Shown piece after piece: positions 58,680-64,000 of a DNA stretch of 64,000 nt. The stretch's first letter is position 1. Every line of letters starts with the position of its first letter. The notes beneath the pieces are model-generated. The model was not told where the DNA came from. It made no database searches and was given only the letters and a program-made list of their open reading frames with translations. The DNA is from Theobroma cacao (taxonomy: Eukaryota > Streptophyta > Magnoliopsida > Malvales > Malvaceae). The stretch lies in contig NC_030853.1 of NCBI RefSeq assembly GCF_000208745.1, positions 31,016,628-31,080,627 on the forward strand, given 5' to 3'. Both the position numbers and the translations under genes were made by a program.

Positions 58680-61600
58680 TGGGGCAGACTTGAGGATGCT
58701 GTGTTGGAGTGAAAGGCATAGAAAGTGAATTTCTATCTTATTAGGAGAGAGAGAATTTTCACGGTTGATGAATGATGGCTACTAATGTCTGGTTTTGCTT
58801 GCATTTTATGCTTCTTAGAGTGCAAGCAAGGGAAGGCTTGCAGATACATTCATCAATGTTTCCTTAGACAGGCTTGGGCCTCAAACGGTGGGGGCTGCGA
58901 TGGGAGTACTTTGAAGTTTTTTTTTCTTTTGGGCCCGAAGACTATTCTGGGACCCTATCATACAAAGGGTATTCAAACAAATTCATTTTTCGTAAACAAA
59001 TTACCAGCCACTGCTAACTATGGGAGTACGTAATTACTACTGTTGAATAACCTAATTACGGAATACGAATATAGAGTAATTGCAAAAATAATGTCAAATT
59101 TTATTTAAAAATAAAAACCATGCCAAATTTTGAAAAAAAAAAAATGTTGAAACTTATGGGTACTGTTAGATTAACACACCACCATTCCATTCAATCACTT
59201 ATCTACAAAAACATTCGGCCTTTCGTTTTTTAGTCCAACTAAATATAAGCTGGACTAAACCCATCAAAGGAATCGAATCAGATCGTAACATTATGTCTGC
59301 CTATGATGCCGTGAAAGAAACTCTGACCCATACTAGGTTTGTTTACGTCAAAGGCCGGGGTCAAGGGATGGCCTATGAGAGTGGCATCTGCCGACCTCGG
59401 CTTCATTTTCAGGCTTAATTTTGACTTTGTGGTTGGTCCTTTCTTTAGCCGAAAGCATGCACCCCAAACCAATATCTATTCAAATTTAAGCTCTGGCAGA
59501 CTTTTCACGTGAAAAGTAAACCTAACGGGTTTGTATTTGTTATATTTCGTTAATAAGTAAATTTATAAAGTAACAATTTATGATTAAATGATAATATATA
59601 AATCAACAGTATGTCTCATGTCAATTTATAAAATATTATTTGTTTTGATTCATTAGAGATTTACGATTTTATTTTATAAAATACATCTTATTAGTCATAG
59701 ATGATTTGAACATTTAAATAGTCAATTCGTATTTTAGTATACAATTGATGTAAAATTTACGACTTTCTTTTGAAATTATAACATCCTCATCTACTCCAAG
59801 AAGAATTCATTGTCTTCAGTGACACACATCATTAGTTTTTTATAACCGACGTGAATATCAAATGTCAAAACCGACATGAAATTTGTAATTGTCATTTAAG
59901 ATAATGACATAGCGAATTAAATATAAACACATAAGAGTACTAATAATGTGAGAAAGGTATTGCATCAAAAAAGACACCCATTTTCGTAAATTTATATAGG
60001 CTAGACGAAAGAAAATACCGAGTGGTAGCTTTCACATATTGAAGTAGGCAATGACGGTGAAGCTGTAACCATTGAAATTTGAGGCTGGAAACAATGCTCT
60101 TCAATCTTTCACATCCATACACAAACGTAAACTGATGAAGACATGGAAGTTATGGGTTCATGATAATCTTGAGGTTGTAAACTTTATGGCAAAAAGAAAG
60201 AGCAAAAAGAAGTAATTAAAAATGGAATTAATCAATTTTTTTTAATTAATCAAAACTAATTAAATTAAAATAAAAAATTGGTATTAATTGAAATCAACTT
60301 ATCTCGATTAGTTTAAAATGTAACATCAAAATAAATCATTCGTCTAATCAATTTTTATCAAAATAAAAAAATTAAATTAAAATTCAATCAATTTCCATTG
60401 ATTATTTCAATTTGTATGCATTAATACTAAAAAAAACAAACAAAGTAGAATCAATACGGAAATTTCAGAATATTACTTAATTAGGATTAGCAAAAGAATA
60501 GATGTTCTTTTGTCTAAGGTTGGGATGTTTATGGAATGTGGTTGGTATGTAGCGTGATTTGTTCCGCATGTGTGCTGTAGTACACAATTGAAATTTTACT
60601 TAAAAAAAAAAAAAAACAAGGGAAGAGATACGGGACAGGCATGATTGAGTGGAAAATTGAGAAAGAAGCATGGACCACACGCACTCTCGATGAAGGACTG
60701 GTCGGCTCATTCCGTCGGAAAACACATCCAAATTCCCTTTGGCTTTTTCCTAATGTCCGCGGCAATTAACATGTTTGTCTATCCAAAATTGAAAGCGGTC
60801 GATCGCTCGACGGTTCGAAGCGGAAGCCTGGCCGACTGGCAGTAGTGCATGTTTGTCCCATCACTTGTGCTTTCCTGAAGAGCCAGCCGCCGCCGGCCGG
60901 TTTCCATGCGGATGGGTGCTTCGCTTCTTTAGCTTCCAATTATTAATGTAGCGGTTGAAGAAAATCCATAAAATAAAGCAATGATTAGAGCTTTTGTATT
61001 GCCAAGTTGCCTTTTGTAACAAAAAAAGCTCTTCAAAAGCTTTATTTTTTATATATACTAGTGTGAATAGCCGGTCCCATGCGGTCGCGGTAGCATGTTT
61101 CCTTTTTCAAGAGGCTATATTTTTTCTCGTCAAATGTAAATTAAAGTCAATTTGAATGGTACTAAAAAAAATTTTCAAACATTTATTTATTATTCATATA
61201 CATATGTACACAAATCATGTATTCCAATTTAAATTGATTCTAATTCGATCGGAATTATGATAATCAAGTTTAATTTGATTAATTTAATTTAATTATTTAT
61301 TCAAATCTAGTCGAAACTTAAATTTATTTTAAACTATTATTTTTGTATTGTAGGATGTAAAAGAAGCTAAAATTTAGTTTTGTGTTATTCATCGTATTCA
61401 AAAATACATATTAAAATTCCATTTATTGACCTATCAAGTTAAAGTTTGTACTAAATTAATCCTATAATCAAGTTTGGATGTTTTAATAGTCAACTTAAAG
61501 TAGACATGATAATTTTCTTTACGATAGGATAATATGATTCGAACATGATAAGCGTTCAAGTGAGTTTGAATTTAAGTTAATTGTATTTTATGTATTAATC

Positions 61601-62640
61601 ATATCAAACCCGTTTACCTCATTTAAGACACGTCTAAAATATAAATAGTTAATTGTATTATCATATACACATATAACCTGTAACATGTTTATGACTAATT
61701 TATTTAATTGTATTCACATGTGGTGTAGATACGTTTACTATACGATTAAGATATATTTATTGATCTATATAAATATTAATATTAAGATTTATTGATATTG
61801 AATTTGATTATATTTGATTTAACCTGACACATTTAATAACTGTGTTATATCGTATTATATGTTTATTAAATGTATCTATATTAGTGTTTAAAATTTTAAC
61901 ACGATTAAATAATCATATCATGTTTGTATTTATTCATATAATTAGTAATATTTTATATTTATATAATACGGTTAAATTATGAATACATAAATTATTAAGT
62001 CTAACTTGAATTTGATTAAAAATAATTAAAATTTTTAAATATTTATTTATTATTTGTACACATATTACTCAAATAAAGTATTTCAACTTTAACTTGAACT
62101 TAAATTTGATTTTAATTCTATCAGAATTACAATTATTTAATTTGGCTAATTTGATTTAATTATTTAATTAGATCGAGTCTAAACTTAATCCGAATTTGGT
62201 GTTTTATAATCAAATTGAGTTCGGGATTTGGACAATTTTTTTGTCCATATTGACAATTGATTCCATTTAATTTGATAATATATGTATTTAGAAAAAAAAT
62301 ACATAATAAAATACAGAATTTAAAATGGAGAGAAAATCTGCTGCTTATTCACTTACCGACAATCGAGTACATCCTCTACAGGAAGAAACCCAAAAGCGAA
62401 ACATCATTTAATCAAAATTCAGAATAGAAATTAAGGATAGGGTGGGCCCAGCTGTGGAGAAAACAAAAGGCGTCGATCAGAAAGCAGCTTTTGGAATAAC
62501 GGTCCACCTAAGTCCACAGAAACACAAACACCTGTTTTTTTATTATATATTCTTTTTTTAATTTATAATTACTAAGGCTAGTTATTAATTAAATAAACGT
62601 CATTTCATCTTTCTACAATTTTCTAATCAAAGTTCACTCA
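58680..62640. other. Spacer between CTL2 and the CAMTA gene
   Basis: I see no supported gene. A GC-rich island at about 60640-60930 has overlapping short ORFs on both strands and no family match. The right half is very AT-rich and includes paired direct repeats (61171-62189). Confidence 0.45.
61171..62189. repeat. Pair of diverged direct repeats about 155 bp long, 0.86 kb apart
   Basis: Copies at about 61171-61325 and 62031-62189 share TTTATTTATTATT-GTACACA, a TTTAATTTGATTAATTTAAT-like stretch and (A/T)TC-AGTC-AAACTTAA in the same order and orientation. The intervening DNA has no ORF. They could be the LTRs of a small old non-autonomous element, or simply a duplication. Confidence 0.55.
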
Positions 62641-62888
62641 TTCTGTTGCTTTGTCCTCGTCTTCATTTTCCTTTTTGTTTTCCACTTTCCAAGCTCGAAG
62701 AGAGCCATCGCTTTAAGCAAGGTAGTCTTTAGCTAATTTTTGTTTTTAATTTAGTGATCTTTTTCTTGATATTTTGTTATGTTTTAACGCGTTTAATTTT
62801 ATGAAGTTATGTTTGGTTTTTTTTTTTAATTTTTTTTCAGTGTTCAAGAGTTACCTAATCAAATTTTCTCCGAGTTCCGATTTCGGCG

Positions 62889-64000
62889 ATGGACGGTGAC
62901 CGTCCGGGCCGACTCGTCGGCACCGAGATTCATGGATTTCATACTTTGGAAGGTACCGCAAGGATGAATTTATCTTCTCTTTATGTCATCAATTTTTTTA
63001 TTAATTTAAGTTTTGTAAGTTTTTTATCAGTCTAGGAATCGTTTTCTAAAGTAGGTTACAGCTTGATGTGCTAGACTTGTTTTGATCACTTGTAAAATTT
63101 GCAGAGTGTTATTACTTAATTAGCTTTTTTCAAAGTAATTCCTCACAGTTTGGTTTTGATTTTGGCTCAAAAAAGTGAAGGAGTGAAGTTTTCTAGGAGT
63201 TTTTGCTGTTTGAGAGCTAGAGAAGTGGTCGATTTTGTTTCAAGAAAATATTGAATTTGCATGATAGAATGTGTAAACTGTTTCATGGACTGTTAAATTT
63301 TGTTCCAATACTTGGTTAATATCATGCTTCAGATCGCAGTTATGTGTATACGTCTCTTTTGCTAAGTTTAGTTTCTATTTTTTTTTAATTTGTCTGTTTG
63401 GTGGACAGATTTGGATGTTCAAAATACGATGGAAGAAGCCAGGTCAAGATGGCTACGTCCGAATGAAATTCATGCTATACTTTGCAACCACAAATATTTT
63501 CCCATCCATGTGAAGCCAATGAACTTGCCCAAAAGTAACTACTGATATTAATTAATTATTTTTTCCCACTTTTTTCATGTTTTCGTGATTTTCATATAAG
63601 CAAAAACTACTCTGTGTTTAATCTCTTAAAAGTTCACTTAAAGAAATAACTTTGCTTTAAAATGATCAGTGTAACTTCTATAATTCAAGTAATGAACGAG
63701 GAAGAGGTGTACTTCTTATAACATGACTAATTGTATTCTTGATGTTGTAGGTGGTATAATTGTATTGTTTGACCGAAAGATGCTTAGAAACTTCCGAAAA
63801 GATGGCCATAACTGGAAAAAGAAAAAGGATGGGAAGACTGTTAAAGAAGCACATGAACACTTAAAAGTGAGATTTTCTTGATTTATATGGTCTTATAAAT
63901 GGCACAGCCTGTTATTGACGCAGCTTGTTGTATCTAAGTTAACAATGGCATTTTTTACTTCTAGTATACAGAGACTCAAGATCTTGATTTCTGTCATAGT
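62889..64000 (+). CDS. CAMTA calmodulin-binding transcription activator, CAMTA5/6-like (5' part only)
   Basis: Three coding exons are visible (62889-62952, 63409-63534, 63751-63866), giving the first 102 codons in frame. The window ends in the next intron or just before exon 4. The protein starts MDGDRPGRLVGTEIHGFHTL and enters the CG-1 DNA-binding domain (ARSRWLRPNEIHAILCNHKY, SGGIIVLFDRKMLRNFRKDG, HNWKKKKDGKTVKEAHEHLK). CAMTAs bind CGCG-type boxes and are controlled by Ca2+/calmodulin through IQ motifs, which lie beyond this window. The short N-terminus fits the CAMTA5/6 clade. A 5' UTR intron (62722-62840) is supported by AG-GTAGT and TTTTTCAG borders. Confidence 0.93.

Noticed and set aside
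60529..60930. ORFs in the GC-rich island between CTL2 and CAMTA
   Set aside because: Short, overlapping on both strands, no motif; could be a promoter, a non-coding RNA or a relic, with nothing to choose between them.
1..64000. CRISPR arrays, bacterial operons, phage or IS elements
   Set aside because: Intron-rich plant genes throughout; no regularly spaced repeats with unique spacers, and no bacterial-type gene packing.

Overview
The window is plant nuclear DNA, almost certainly from a eudicot (probably a rosid). The evidence is many short exons with GT/AG introns, AT-rich intergenic DNA, TRIM-like retrotransposon debris, and proteins that closely resemble known Arabidopsis families. The species cannot be named from sequence alone. 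There are two single N bases (about 49197 and 52953). I rebuilt gene models by hand from splice sites; each keeps frame across all its exons unless stated.

Layout, left to right. A TRM-type (DUF4378) microtubule-associated protein gene lies on + (1227-4582). A tandem cluster of three R2R3-MYB genes of the flavonol-regulator type (subgroup 7, MYB12/MYB111-like) follows on - (5417-14166); the left copy is a multiply frameshifted pseudogene and the other two are intact. Next is a 6 kb gene-poor stretch with a tandem array of TRIM-like LTR retrotransposon units (about 16.7-18.8 kb), further LTR-like debris and an aspartic-protease fragment. The remaining genes on - are: AMSH3-like deubiquitinase (21005-25664), TBL4-like polysaccharide O-acetyltransferase (26660-28408), a small secreted/membrane DUF7731 protein (28895-29826), PPR40-like mitochondrial PPR protein (31177-33285), a six-exon endosulfine (ENSA/ARPP19) gene (35604-37520), BXL1-like beta-xylosidase (40179-44924), a possible small unknown ORF (46972-47328), peroxisomal acyl-CoA synthetase AAE7/ACN1-like (50441-53799) and chitinase-like CTL2/POM1 (57044-58577). 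The window ends inside a CAMTA5/6-like calmodulin-binding transcription factor on + (62889 to the right edge).

The genes do not form one pathway. Several act on the cell wall (TBL4, BXL1, CTL2), and others on flavonols (MYBs), trafficking (AMSH3), mitochondrial and peroxisomal metabolism (PPR40, AAE7), and the cell cycle (endosulfine, TRM). Gene content matters more: from memory of Arabidopsis locus numbers, the set mixes neighbours from three Arabidopsis segments (At5g493xx, At4g1614x-16150, At3g1689x-16940). This suggests a little-fractionated ancestral segment. 

The observations most worth a second look are: an inverted repeat in the MYB promoters whose two arms changed together between copies; a tRNA-Val(AAC)-like sequence in CTL2 intron 1 that lacks exactly the variable region and T arm; and a decayed tandem copy of the last TRM exon just after its stop codon.
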